From positions 50,782 to 114,781 of the forward strand of contig DLHI01000002.1 of assembly GCA_002483135.1 (NCBI GenBank): a stretch of DNA of 64,000 bases. The letters run 5' to 3'. Source of the stretch: Hyphomonadaceae bacterium UBA7672. GTDB taxonomy: Bacteria; Pseudomonadota; Alphaproteobacteria; Caulobacterales; Hyphomonadaceae. Below the pieces are notes generated by a model that was given only the letters and a program-made list of their open reading frames with translations, did no database searches and had not been told where the DNA came from. Each line of letters opens with the position of its first letter. Position 1 is the stretch's first letter. Both the position numbers and the translations under genes were made by a program. This document shows, piece by piece, positions 34,048 to 42,245 of this stretch.

Positions 34048-34940
34048 CAGGCGGCTAACTTCTTCTGGATGGCTTTACCAAGAGCGATGGCGACGCTGTC
34101 GCGCGCCTCGGCGAATGTTTGCGGCAGGGCGGAGAGCTGTTCGAGCGCCGTGAGCGCCGTATCCACCACACTCTGGTCGACCTGACCAAGCGGGGTGGCG
34201 ACGACGATGTAGGATTCGAAGGAGGCAAGGCCCGCGTGCAGGGCGTGGTCCTTCTGGTCGATCGCGATGACCTTGGCCGTCTTCAGCTCTTCGAGCGCTG
34301 CGTTGAGCGTTTCGGGGCGGCTGGCGCGGAGGGCGGCGCAGATTTCGCGCAGGCGCGAGAGCGCCCGGCGGATCGGCATGTCGCGCGCGACTTCGTCCTG
34401 GTCGATCATGGCGGGACGTTCGGCGGTGCGCTCGCCGGCGCGGCGCTTGGCGCCGTAATAGTCGGCCGGGTTCTTGCGGCGGCGGCAGGGGCCGAGGAAG
34501 ACCGAGCAGTCGACGAAGGGGCGCGGCGTTTCGACCACCATCTGCAGGCGCTGCTGCAGGGCGGCTGGCGAAATCGGCTTGGCGAGGAACTCGTCGGCGC
34601 CCGCGTCGCGGCCGGCGATAACGGTCTGGCGGGTGAGGCCCGACGTGACGAGGATGACCGGCAGGCGGCGGTTGCGATCGTCGGGAAGGCGGCGGATTGC
34701 GCGAATGAAGCCGAGACCGTCGAACGCGTCGGTTTCTTCCCAGGAAACGAGGATGACGTCGATCGGGCGATCAATGAGGAAGGCGTGGGCGAGTTCGGCG
34801 TCGCGCGCGCTTGAGATGTTGGTGACGTTGAGGCTGCGCAGGATCTCGGCGATGAGGCCGCGGCTGAAGTTGTTCGTATCAACGACAAGGACGTTGAGCG
34901 AGCGATGCTTCAGGAGCCGAGGTTTTCTCGGATCGTGCAT
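34047..34940 (-). CDS. Response regulator paralogue with degenerate receiver (pseudo-receiver)
   Basis: A 297-residue paralogue of the downstream protein. The REC fold is evident (LNVLVVDTNNFSRG, LPVILVTSGL, DEFLAKPIS) but the phospho-acceptor Asp is replaced by Ser66 (DVILVSWEE), so it should not be phosphorylated in the classical way. The GPCRRRK motif follows the receiver, and the C-terminal half is helical (ALSRLREICAALRASRPETL). I start it at ATG 34940; an ATG at 34988 is possible. The pair may work as a regulated/unregulated heterodimer. Confidence 0.8.
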   Translation of the reverse strand: MHDPRKPRLLKHRSLNVLVVDTNNFSRGLIAEILRSLNVTNISSARDAELAHAFLIDRPIDVILVSWEETDAFDGLGFIRAIRRLPDDRNRRLPVILVTSGLTRQTVIAGRDAGADEFLAKPISPAALQQRLQMVVETPRPFVDCSVFLGPCRRRKNPADYYGAKRRAGERTAERPAMIDQDEVARDMPIRRALSRLREICAALRASRPETLNAALEELKTAKVIAIDQKDHALHAGLASFESYIVVATPLGQVDQSVVDTALTALEQLSALPQTFAEARDSVAIALGKAIQKKLAA

Positions 34941-35125
34941 TGTGCCGGTCCACCCATTCTGAGTTCGAGAATTACGGTAAACCAGCAAGGTAATTTTCCC
35001 GTTTAGGCCGTCGGGCCGAATTCGGGGCGGGCGGTTAACTTCCAGGGAAGGGTGCAGGCCAGAGGCAGGCCATGCGCAGCGGAGGTGGGCCGCGCACCTT
35101 GAAAAACCAACGGTTCGTCAACAAC

Positions 35126-35154
35126 TTGGCATTTGGTGTGTAAGTTGCTACGGT
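35126..35154 (+). promoter_or_regulatory. Promoter of the RHH/P-II gene
   Basis: TTGGCA (-35) and TACGGT (-10) with 17-bp spacing. Transcription would begin near 35161, leaving about 20 nt that include GGAG (35171-35174) before the TTG at 35182. This supports translation from that TTG. Confidence 0.5.
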
Positions 35155-35181
35155 GTTGCGTCCAGCGCTTGGAGTATCGAC

Positions 35182-35688
35182 TTGTCTGACGACGAAAAAC
35201 TCGACCAGCGCATTCAACTCGTGGCTTCGCAGAGCTTCGGGAAGGATGTCGACGACTGGCGGCGCACCCAGCAGGACCTTCCCTCGCGCTCGGAAGCGAT
35301 CCGGCGGCTGGTCTATCTCGGGCTTCAGCATGAACAGGAACACCCCATGCGCATGATCACGGCGATCGTCCGGCCGCACCGCTATGAGGCCGTGCGCGAG
35401 GCGCTGACCAAGCTGGGCGTGTCGGGCATCACGGCGACGCAGGTGCAGGGCTTTGGCCGGCAGCGCGGGCAGACAGAGTTCTATCGCGGCAACGAATACC
35501 AGACGGCGGAAGTGCCGAAGGTGCGCATCGACGTCGCGGTGCAGTCGGGCATGGCCGAAGCGGTGATCGAGGCGATCCAGAAGGCGGCGGGATCGGGCAA
35601 GATCGGCGACGGGAAGATCTTCGTCTCGGGCCTGACCGAGGTTGTGCGGATACGCACGGGCGAGCGGGACGAGAAGGCGCTGGATTAG
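35182..35688 (+). CDS. Ribbon-helix-helix domain fused to a P-II signalling protein
   Basis: Residues 1-50 form an RHH (CopG/Arc-type) DNA-binding domain with VDDWRRTQQDLPSRSEAIRRL, the usual WR..PSRSEAIR core. Without a stop codon the frame continues into a complete P-II protein from Met56: MRMITAIVRP, GFGRQRGQTEFYRG with the Tyr uridylylation site (RGNEY) and 2-oxoglutarate/ATP residues (Q39, K58 and RIRTGE equivalents). TTG 35182 is preceded by GGAG at seven bases and by a promoter, and the internal ATG 35347 by GGAA, so both a 168-residue fusion and a free 113-residue P-II could be made. No glnA, amtB or glnD lies nearby. Confidence 0.8.
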   Translation: MSDDEKLDQRIQLVASQSFGKDVDDWRRTQQDLPSRSEAIRRLVYLGLQHEQEHPMRMITAIVRPHRYEAVREALTKLGVSGITATQVQGFGRQRGQTEFYRGNEYQTAEVPKVRIDVAVQSGMAEAVIEAIQKAAGSGKIGDGKIFVSGLTEVVRIRTGERDEKALD

Positions 35689-35705
35689 GGGGGGAGGGGC
35701 GGCCG

Positions 35706-35900
35706 ATGAATTCTATACTTAGAGTTTCTGGTTCGGTCGTCTGGCTTGTCAGCATGCTGATCTACATTCCGTTTGATGGGGCTCCGAAGGTCGCAACTCG
35801 CGAGTTTGCGTGGGTCCTTCAGGGCATAGGACTCTTCCTTGTTGCCGCATCCTTGTTTGTGCGATCCTCCGGGCCCAATCGTCGGTTAGACAGGGAGTGA
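35706..35900 (+). CDS. Small two-helix membrane protein (64 aa)
   Basis: Two hydrophobic helices (about residues 6-24 and 36-52) joined by a short polar loop, with a basic tail (NRRLDRE). Lower GC than neighbours. ATG 35706 follows GGGGCGGCCG. Unknown function; shares no visible family with its neighbours. Confidence 0.5.
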   Translation: MNSILRVSGSVVWLVSMLIYIPFDGAPKVATREFAWVLQGIGLFLVAASLFVRSSGPNRRLDRE

Positions 35901-35958
35901 TCGGCTGCACGCGCGGCCGGTACGAGAAGGGGCTGGATTAGGCGACTGCAAGCACGCG

Positions 35959-36042
35959 CCTCGTCCTTCGACAGGCTCAGGATGAGGCGCTACGCTGCCG
36001 GCAGTGATCAGGCTTCTTGCTGAGCCTGTCGAGGCACGAGGC
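35959..36042. repeat. Dispersed palindromic repeat, family B, copy 2
   Basis: GCCTCGTCCTTCGACAGGCT and AGCCTGTCGAGGCACGAGGC arms, nearly perfect inverted repeats of about 22 bp, with CTCAGGATGAGG and a 20-bp centre between. It fills most of the gap before the gene at 36048. Confidence 0.85.
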
Positions 36043-36047
36043 TGGCC

Positions 36048-36521
36048 TCACAGCCTGATCGGCTGCTTCTTGCGCTCTTTCGGGAGGATGCGGTCGTCCG
36101 GGCCCGGGGGTCTATCTCTGTTGAACAACGTGACCAGCGCGCGCCAGGCGATCCAGAACGGGAGCACGGCGAGAGCGCCAAGGATTAGTGGGAGGCCGCC
36201 ATTCTGCGCCGCCCACGCCGCGATGTTGATGACGCCGTTGATGATCTGGCCGACGCCGGCGCCGAGCGTGAAGCCAGGGGCGAAGGGGTTGAAACCGCCA
36301 GCCTGGAAGATGGCGCCCACGATCACGCAGACGATGACGAGGCGCGTCCAGCCCTTCCAGCCGACATTGAACATTCGGCCGGAGAATGACAGCGGCGGGC
36401 GCGGGCGGCCGCCGGGGCGGGCGTCGTTTTCCCAGAACGGGTCCGGTCCGGACACGGGCTCGAACGTGGCGTCCGTCACCTTGGCGGGCAGCTGGTGGTC
36501 GTGCGGCTTGGGCTCGGCCAT
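36048..36521 (-). CDS. Hypothetical membrane protein
   Basis: A 157-residue protein: a polar Pro-rich N-terminal third (MAEPKPHDHQLPAKV...), then two hydrophobic segments (about residues 60-80 and 100-130) and a basic tail (LPKERKKQPIRL). Start ATG 36521 after the GGAATGG region; the open frame extends to 36572. No family recognised. It lies just downstream of the MscS gene on the same strand. Confidence 0.6.
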   Translation of the reverse strand: MAEPKPHDHQLPAKVTDATFEPVSGPDPFWENDARPGGRPRPPLSFSGRMFNVGWKGWTRLVIVCVIVGAIFQAGGFNPFAPGFTLGAGVGQIINGVINIAAWAAQNGGLPLILGALAVLPFWIAWRALVTLFNRDRPPGPDDRILPKERKKQPIRL

Positions 36522-36604
36522 TCCGGGTCCTTCAGAGGCTTTGCCGCCATGCGGAGGCGGGCGACAAAGCAAGACTATCAGCCAGTTGTGGCAGGTCCAT
36601 GGCT

Positions 36605-37759
36605 TCAGCCAGTGCGGGTTTCATCCTCAAGCCTGTCCCTAGCGGGCGGCATTGGCCGTTGTGGTTTGCCGGGCTTTCCGATTTCGACCTGGTGGGGATA
36701 CGGGATCGAGATGCCGTTCGCATCGAAGGCCTGTTTGACGCGCAGGATCACGTCACAGCGCGTATCCCACCAGTCTGGCGTTGAGACCCAGGCGCGGGCG
36801 CGCAGGTCAACCGAGGACGAGGCGAGTTCGACCACGTTGACCCAGATCGGCGGCTCGGTCCGGATGCGTTTGTCGGCCTCGAGCACGTCGCGAATGACGC
36901 GGATCGCGAGTTCGGGATCATCATCGTAATCAATCGAGAACAGCAGATCGAGGCGACGCAGGCTGCGCGCCGTGATGTTGATGATGACGTCGCCCCAGGC
37001 TTTGTCGTTGGTGACCACCACTTCGCGATTGTCGATCGTGTTGAGGACGGTGGTGAACGGCGTGATATCGGCGACCGTACCGGTCTGGCCCGCGATCTCG
37101 ACCACATCGCCGATGCGATAGGGGCGGAAGACGGCGATGACGACGCCGGCGGCGACTGCCTTCAGCGTGTCCTGCAGGGCGAGCGCAATGGCGAGGCCAG
37201 CGGCGCCGACGATGGCGAGCAGGGACGCCGTGTCGAAACCGAACTGCTGCAGCGCCGCGATGAGACCCACGGCGAAGGCGCCGAAGCGGACCAGCGCGCC
37301 GAGGAAGGTGAACAGCGTTTCGCCGCCGGCGTGGGCGCGATCGATCTTCTTTCCGAAATTGCGCACGCGCGAACCAAGCCAGGCGCCGAGGAACCAGACG
37401 GCGACGAGGATGGCGAGGCCCTTGAGCGCGGCGACGCCCCATGCCTCTGCCTGCTCCAGGGGGAAGCCGAAGAGCAGGTTCGCGGCGAGCGCGAGGCCCA
37501 CGGAAATGAAGGCGAGGCGGATCAGCATCGCGAATATGTCGATCATCACATGATCGGCGGTCTTCTCTTCGTGACCCTCCGTCTTCCTGTGGCGAAGGCC
37601 GGAGAGGCGAGCGGAAATCAGCACGAGAACGCGGGCGACCATCCAGCCCAGAAGATAGCCGCCGAGCAGGGCGAGAGCGGCCCACATCCATTTCTGGTAG
37701 GGACCACTGAAATCGAACGCCCAGACGCGGAACTCGGCGAGCTGTTGCTGGAAATCCAT
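36605..37759 (-). CDS. MscS-family mechanosensitive ion channel
   Basis: A 384-residue channel of the MscS family, which opens under membrane tension to release osmolytes. It has an N-terminal periplasmic stretch, about four transmembrane helices, and the pore helix/beta domain with LAIVGAAGLAIALALQDTLK (pore) followed by FRPYRIGDVVEIAGQTGTV, the diagnostic MscS segment. The C-terminal cytoplasmic cage continues to about residue 360 and ends in a short acidic tail. Start ATG 37759; a longer frame begins at 37795. Confidence 0.9.
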   Translation of the reverse strand: MDFQQQLAEFRVWAFDFSGPYQKWMWAALALLGGYLLGWMVARVLVLISARLSGLRHRKTEGHEEKTADHVMIDIFAMLIRLAFISVGLALAANLLFGFPLEQAEAWGVAALKGLAILVAVWFLGAWLGSRVRNFGKKIDRAHAGGETLFTFLGALVRFGAFAVGLIAALQQFGFDTASLLAIVGAAGLAIALALQDTLKAVAAGVVIAVFRPYRIGDVVEIAGQTGTVADITPFTTVLNTIDNREVVVTNDKAWGDVIINITARSLRRLDLLFSIDYDDDPELAIRVIRDVLEADKRIRTEPPIWVNVVELASSSVDLRARAWVSTPDWWDTRCDVILRVKQAFDANGISIPYPHQVEIGKPGKPQRPMPPARDRLEDETRTG

Positions 37760-37832
37760 GCGTGAATCGGCCTGTTGCGATGTCCTAGGCTTCACCTAAT
37801 CCGGAATCGCGGGGAGCCCAAGGTTTTTGAGC

Positions 37833-38279
37833 CTACGGCGTGGACGCCGTCTTCATGTAGCAGCCCCAGTGGTTCTGCATGTTGCGGGACCAGGCGAGGG
37901 CGGTGGCGAAGATCTGGGCTTTGGCGTCGAGCATGCCGGCGGAGCGATAGATGTTCCACGCGTCGTTCCAGGTGTTTGCGACATACTGGAAGAGGCCGGT
38001 GTAGGGGCCGGCGGGATTGACCACGGCGACGCGGCCGGTGGATTCGCACATCATCACCGCATACATGCGCGCTTCGCTTTCGGGATAGGGATGCTTGGCG
38101 CGCGCCTCGGCGATCCAGCTGCGGTATTGCGCGAGCGTCGCCTCGCTGGCGGGCGCGCGCGGATCGGCAATCGGCACCGTTGCTGTCGACTCTGGCATTG
38201 AGGAAGTGGCGGTTGAGCAGGCGGCGAGCGTGATGACGAGCGCCGATAGCGCGAGTGCGCGGCGCGGAATGTGACGCAT
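37833..38279 (-). CDS. Lytic-transglycosylase-like lipoprotein
   Basis: A 148-residue lipoprotein (MRHIPRRALALSALVITLAAC, Cys21). The mature part has the lysozyme/SLT pattern ESTGRVAVVNPAGPYTGLFQ, in which Glu of ES would be catalytic and GxxxGLxQ is the substrate-binding turn. It is short for a transglycosylase but complete in the core. It would cleave glycan strands of peptidoglycan from the outer membrane. Start at ATG 38279, six bases after GGAA. Confidence 0.75.
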   Translation of the reverse strand: MRHIPRRALALSALVITLAACSTATSSMPESTATVPIADPRAPASEATLAQYRSWIAEARAKHPYPESEARMYAVMMCESTGRVAVVNPAGPYTGLFQYVANTWNDAWNIYRSAGMLDAKAQIFATALAWSRNMQNHWGCYMKTASTP

Positions 38280-38394
38280 GAATATTTCCACGGCTTCTGC
38301 CGATCCCCGGAGCGAAAGCTAGCACGGGCGGGCCCCTGCGCAAGGCAGTGACGGACGTCAGCATTCTGATAGGGTCGCGGGACAGGAGACTCCC

Positions 38395-38601
38395 ATGAAG
38401 TATCTCAGGATCAGCGGCGCGATACTTGGCGCGCTGTGCGTGTTGATGGGCGTGGTGTGGGTGCTGCAGGGCATCAACGTGCTGCCGGGCAGCTTCATGA
38501 CCGGAAACATCGAGTGGTCATATCGCGGCGGCGTTCTCGCTGTGGCGGGGATTGTGCTGCTGTTCATCTCGCTCGTGATGGGACGGAAGAAGGGCTCGTG
38601 A
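38395..38601 (+). CDS. Small membrane protein (68 aa)
   Basis: Two transmembrane helices (about residues 6-28 and 45-62) around a loop VLPGSFMTGNIEWSY, with a basic C-terminal end (GRKKGS). Its stop overlaps the GTG start of the acyltransferase (GTGA), so the two are coupled. Function unknown. Confidence 0.7.
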   Translation: MKYLRISGAILGALCVLMGVVWVLQGINVLPGSFMTGNIEWSYRGGVLAVAGIVLLFISLVMGRKKGS

Positions 38602-39221
38602 GCGAGTCAGGGGCGAGGTATGTCGTCATTGATGGATCGACTGCACGGCCGGCGAAGTTCGCGGGCGTGGGCGCCGAGATCGTGCGCTGGATGGGCGGGG
38701 CCTATCTGAAGCTGACCGGATGGAAGGTGTGCGGGGACTTTCCGGCGCTCGAAAAGGCTGTGCTGGTGGCGGCGCCGCATACGTCGAACTGGGACGGGCT
38801 CAATATGCTGGCGACGTCGGCGTACTATCGCGTGAAGCTGCGGTGGATGGGCAAGGCGAGTCTGACGCGCGGGCCGTTCGGGTGGCTGATCAAGGCGCTG
38901 GGGTGTGTGCCCATCGACCGCTCGCAGAGTAATGACGTGGTGCGGATCATGAGCGATGCGTTTGGCGCGTCGGAGCGGATGGTGCTGGCCATTCCACCGG
39001 AGGGAACGCGCAGCGCCGTAAGTGAATGGAAGAGCGGATTCTATCACATCGCGGTGGCGGCGGGCGTGCCGATTGTGTTGAGCGTTCTCGATTATGGGAC
39101 GAAGCGCGTGAGCCTTGCGGCGGTCGTTTATCCGAGCGGGGATTATGAGGCTGACCTTGCGGCTATTCGCGGGTTCTATGTTGGGGTGCGTGGGAAGAAG
39201 GCTGGGAAATTTGTGGGGTAG
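38598..39221 (+). CDS. PlsC-type acyltransferase
   Basis: A 207-residue lysophospholipid acyltransferase-like protein starting at GTG 38598. The HX4D catalytic motif appears as PHTSNWDG and the second block as IPPEGTRS, with an RGPFG-type block III-like stretch between. It would esterify an acyl chain onto a glycerol or other lipid backbone at the inner membrane. It is shorter than PlsC of most Proteobacteria. Coupled to the small membrane protein upstream. Confidence 0.85.
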   Translation: MSESGARYVVIDGSTARPAKFAGVGAEIVRWMGGAYLKLTGWKVCGDFPALEKAVLVAAPHTSNWDGLNMLATSAYYRVKLRWMGKASLTRGPFGWLIKALGCVPIDRSQSNDVVRIMSDAFGASERMVLAIPPEGTRSAVSEWKSGFYHIAVAAGVPIVLSVLDYGTKRVSLAAVVYPSGDYEADLAAIRGFYVGVRGKKAGKFVG

Positions 39222-39228
39222 TGCTGTG

Positions 39229-40851
39229 TCAGTCGCCCAGCAGCTCATGCAGTGTTTCGATCCTATCGGCTTCGCGTGACGGCTTGTCCCAGCGGATGCG
39301 GTGGATGCGGGGGAAGCGCATGGCAAGGCCGGAGCGGTGGCGGGGGGAGCGTTGGAGGCCTTCGAAGGCGACTTCGAGGACGAGCCCCTGGTCTGCATTG
39401 GCGATGACGGAGCGGACGGGACCGAAGCGTTCGCGTTCATTTTCGCGGACGTAGCGATCGAGCATGGTGAGTTCGTCGTCGGTGAAGCCGAAGTATGCTT
39501 TGCCGACGGGGGTGAGTTCTTCGCCTGTCTCAGTCGTGCGCCAGACGCCGAAGGTGAAATCGGAGTAGAGGCCGGAGCGTTTGCCGTGGCCGCGTTGCGC
39601 GTACATCAGTACGGCGTCGACAAGGTGCGGGTTGCGCTTCCACTTGTACCACTGGCCGGCGGGGCGGCCGGGGACGTACGACGAATCCCAGCGCTTCAGC
39701 ATCAGGCCTTCGATCTCGCGCGTGGGTGGGTGTGAACGAAGGTCTTCGAGAGCGACGGCGTCGGCGAAGGGCAGCAGCGATGAGAGATCGATGCGCGGGC
39801 TGTTGAGCGTGACGACGAAAGTTTCGAGGCGTTTGCGCCGTTGGGCGAAGGCGAGGGGCCGCAGGTCTTCCATGCCTTCCTGCATGATGTCGTAGGCGCG
39901 CAGCATGGCGGGGCGTTCGGCCATCTGTTTTGGCGTGACTGTCTTGCGGTTGAGGCGTTGCTGGAGTTCGTTGAAGGAGGCGACGCCGCCTTCCGGCGTG
40001 CGGATCAGCAGTTCGCCGTCGAGCGCGGCGTTGAAGTCTGCGGCTTCGATGAGGTCGGGGAAGGCCTTCGAGATGTCGTCGCCATTGCGGGTGTAGAGAC
40101 GGCGGACGCCCTGGTCGGCCACCAGTTGGACGCGGACGCCATCCCACTTCCATTCGGCGGCGAAGTCTGTGGGGGAGATGCGGCTGGGGTCGATCTCTTC
40201 GGCGGCCATGCGCTCGGACTTGTCGAGCAGCGGGTGGGCGAGCATGGGCGGGCGGAAGGGGGCGAGGGCGGAGGCGATGGGCTTCGGTGCGCGGCCTTCG
40301 AGCCAGGCGAACAGGTCTATGTAAGGCGGGGTGAGGCCGTGCCAGAGTTCTTCGATCTCGCTGACATCGACCTTGCCGAAATCAGCGAGGGCTTGCCGGG
40401 CGAGGCGGGCGGAGACGCCGATGCGCAGTCCGCCGGTAACCAGCTTCAGCAGCGACCAGCGGCCGGTGGAGTTAAGGGCGTCGAGCCAGGTTTCGGTGAG
40501 GCGGAGGCCTTCGGCCTTTGTGGATTCCATCAGCGTCTCGACGACTTCGTGGAGATCGGGCGAGCGGTTGGCGCCGGGGCGTTGGGGCCAGATCAGCGAG
40601 ATCGTCTCGGCGAGGTCTCCCACATAGTCATAGGATAGCTGGAACAGCACCGGATCGACGCGGGCGGCGACGAGTTCGCGGATGGCGGCGGGTTTGACGG
40701 AGGGGATCGACAGGTCGCCCGTGATGGCCGCGATAGCCCAGCCGCGCGAGGGATCGGGCGTGTGGCGCAGATAGTCGATGATCAGCTGGAGCTTCGCGTT
40801 GCGCGACGGCGTGAGCACCAGCCTTTCGAGAAGCGCGGCGAAGGACTGCAT
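39229..40851 (-). CDS. ATP-dependent DNA ligase, ligase-associated damage-response type
   Basis: A 540-residue ATP-dependent ligase with the adenylation motif EWKWDGVR (Lys235), an N-terminal all-helical domain and a C-terminal OB domain. This subfamily is known as the cisplatin damage response ligase (TIGR04120-type) and normally sits with an MBL exonuclease, an Lhr-like DExH helicase and a PdeM-type phosphoesterase. All four occur in this window but scattered: exonuclease 47542, helicase 60160, PdeM 63370. Confidence 0.9.
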   Translation of the reverse strand: MQSFAALLERLVLTPSRNAKLQLIIDYLRHTPDPSRGWAIAAITGDLSIPSVKPAAIRELVAARVDPVLFQLSYDYVGDLAETISLIWPQRPGANRSPDLHEVVETLMESTKAEGLRLTETWLDALNSTGRWSLLKLVTGGLRIGVSARLARQALADFGKVDVSEIEELWHGLTPPYIDLFAWLEGRAPKPIASALAPFRPPMLAHPLLDKSERMAAEEIDPSRISPTDFAAEWKWDGVRVQLVADQGVRRLYTRNGDDISKAFPDLIEAADFNAALDGELLIRTPEGGVASFNELQQRLNRKTVTPKQMAERPAMLRAYDIMQEGMEDLRPLAFAQRRKRLETFVVTLNSPRIDLSSLLPFADAVALEDLRSHPPTREIEGLMLKRWDSSYVPGRPAGQWYKWKRNPHLVDAVLMYAQRGHGKRSGLYSDFTFGVWRTTETGEELTPVGKAYFGFTDDELTMLDRYVRENERERFGPVRSVIANADQGLVLEVAFEGLQRSPRHRSGLAMRFPRIHRIRWDKPSREADRIETLHELLGD

Positions 40852-40907
40852 GGGGGATATGTGGGGTGGTGCGGTGGAGAGGGCGAGTAGGCGGACGTCG
40901 CGGGTGG

Positions 40908-41429
40908 TCAGCCGGGTGTGGCGGACGGCGGCGCAAGTTTGATCTCGTAGCAGTGGCGACCTGCGCTTGCACGCGCGACGGCCAGTTCCCTCATGCCAAA
41001 GGGGCCTTCTGGGTAGTAGACGTCCGGATACAGGGGGTCGTTTATCTGCGCTGGCGCGGAGTCGGCACGGAGAAAGGTCTGGCAGATTTCGACCCGCGAC
41101 GCGTCAAGCTTACGGTATTCGGCCGCTGGTGCGCTCCATGAAAAATCACGGCTGAAGCCGCGACACCTGTCGTCATCCGGCAGGACAGTTGTTCCGTAGG
41201 TAATTTCATACGCATCCGCGATCGTCGCAGGCGCCTCCCCCGCAATTGCGTAAGCGCAGATCGCGGTGCGAGCTACTTCCGCGACGACAGATAATCGATG
41301 ATGGTCAATCCGCTTGTCGCGGGCATCTCCCGGGCCGCCGATGACTATGAAGCCCGCGACGACGGCGATAACCGCAATGGCGGCGCCGGCGATGGCGAGG
41401 ATGGGGCCGAGATCACGTTTGCTGGTCAT
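40908..41429 (-). CDS. Hypothetical membrane-anchored protein
   Basis: A 173-residue protein with one N-terminal transmembrane helix (about residues 9-32) and a soluble domain that contains several cysteines (AICAYAIAG, DDRCRGF, EICQTF, GRHCYEI), likely disulfide-bonded outside the membrane. It overlaps the 3' end of the gene upstream by 17 bp on the same strand. Slightly lower GC than neighbours. No family recognised. Confidence 0.6.
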   Translation of the reverse strand: MTSKRDLGPILAIAGAAIAVIAVVAGFIVIGGPGDARDKRIDHHRLSVVAEVARTAICAYAIAGEAPATIADAYEITYGTTVLPDDDRCRGFSRDFSWSAPAAEYRKLDASRVEICQTFLRADSAPAQINDPLYPDVYYPEGPFGMRELAVARASAGRHCYEIKLAPPSATPG

Positions 41430-42072
41430 TCTTGTCCCCCTCTTCGGCGTCGCGGATGAAATAGAAGAAGACGCCCCCGGCGAGGATCGCGACGACGAGC
41501 AGTTTGAGGACCAGGCGCGTCGAGAGTTCGCCGGCGAGGAAGGAGTAGACGAGGCTGATGGCGTCGCCGATCAGGGTGCAGGAGGCGATGATCAGCGCGA
41601 TGTAGGTGAGCCATTTGCGGACGCGGCTGCGTTGCATGGCTGGGTTGGTGCGGCGCTGCTTGCGGATGTGGAGGGCGAGCCAGGCGAAGAGCGGCGTGCC
41701 GACGACGAGGCCGGCGATGGCGGAGCGGATCTGCGTTTCGAGTGGGGAATAGAAGGGCCCGTAGGCGTATTCGTGATCGAGCTCATCCGGGATCGCCGTG
41801 TCGATCAGGGCGAAGAGCAGCGAGCCGAGATTCCACGCGACGACGCCGAGCAGGATGAAGAGGACAAGATAGAGGAAGGCCTCGCGGGCGGAGACGTAGG
41901 GCCGGGGCTTTGGCACGGCGAGGCCGATGTCGGTGTCGGCGTAGTCGTCGAGCGCGTTGTCGATTTCCTTCTGAGTCCATCCCGCCGCAGTCAGCGCTGT
42001 TGCAATGCGTTCGCGCTTCTCGCCGCGGTTGAGGGCTTCGCGGATGAAGGTGTCGAGCGTCTGGTTGGCCAT
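41413..42072 (-). CDS. DUF5671-type membrane protein
   Basis: A 219-residue membrane protein. Residues 1-45 form a soluble helical motif (LDTFIREALNRGEKRERIAT, then GWTQKEIDNALDDY), like the short N-terminal segment common in DUF5671 proteins, followed by five or so transmembrane helices. Overlaps the downstream hypothetical gene by 17 bp. Function unknown. Confidence 0.75.
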   Translation of the reverse strand: MANQTLDTFIREALNRGEKRERIATALTAAGWTQKEIDNALDDYADTDIGLAVPKPRPYVSAREAFLYLVLFILLGVVAWNLGSLLFALIDTAIPDELDHEYAYGPFYSPLETQIRSAIAGLVVGTPLFAWLALHIRKQRRTNPAMQRSRVRKWLTYIALIIASCTLIGDAISLVYSFLAGELSTRLVLKLLVVAILAGGVFFYFIRDAEEGDKNDQQT

Positions 42073-42130
42073 GTGGCTCTCCCTGATAGCGCAAGGCTAC
42101 GCGGGATTGGGGGGTGAATGCCAGCGCGAG

Positions 42131-42234
42131 TTGTCATCCCTGGCGAGCGCAGCGAGACCCGGGAGCCATGGTGAGGGTGTCGTGGTTGCACAATAGGTCC
42201 CGGATAGCCGCTTTGCGGCTTCCGGGATGACAAT
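42131..42234. repeat. Dispersed palindromic repeat, family A, copy 8
   Basis: TTGTCATCCCTGGCGAGCGC... to ...GGCTTCCGGGATGACAA, between the DUF5671 gene and the carboxylesterase. Its right-hand module (ATAGCCGCTTTGCGGCTTCC) differs from the other copies. Confidence 0.9.
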
Positions 42235-42245
42235 TGATGTGGGTA

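Noticed and set aside
35182..35346. Treating the RHH segment as a separate antitoxin gene
   Set aside because: There is no stop codon between it and P-II, and no toxin gene is nearby.
118..42234. Reading the family-A repeats as rho-independent terminators or a CRISPR array
   Set aside because: They lack U-runs, occur also between divergent genes and are dispersed singly rather than in tandem with spacers.
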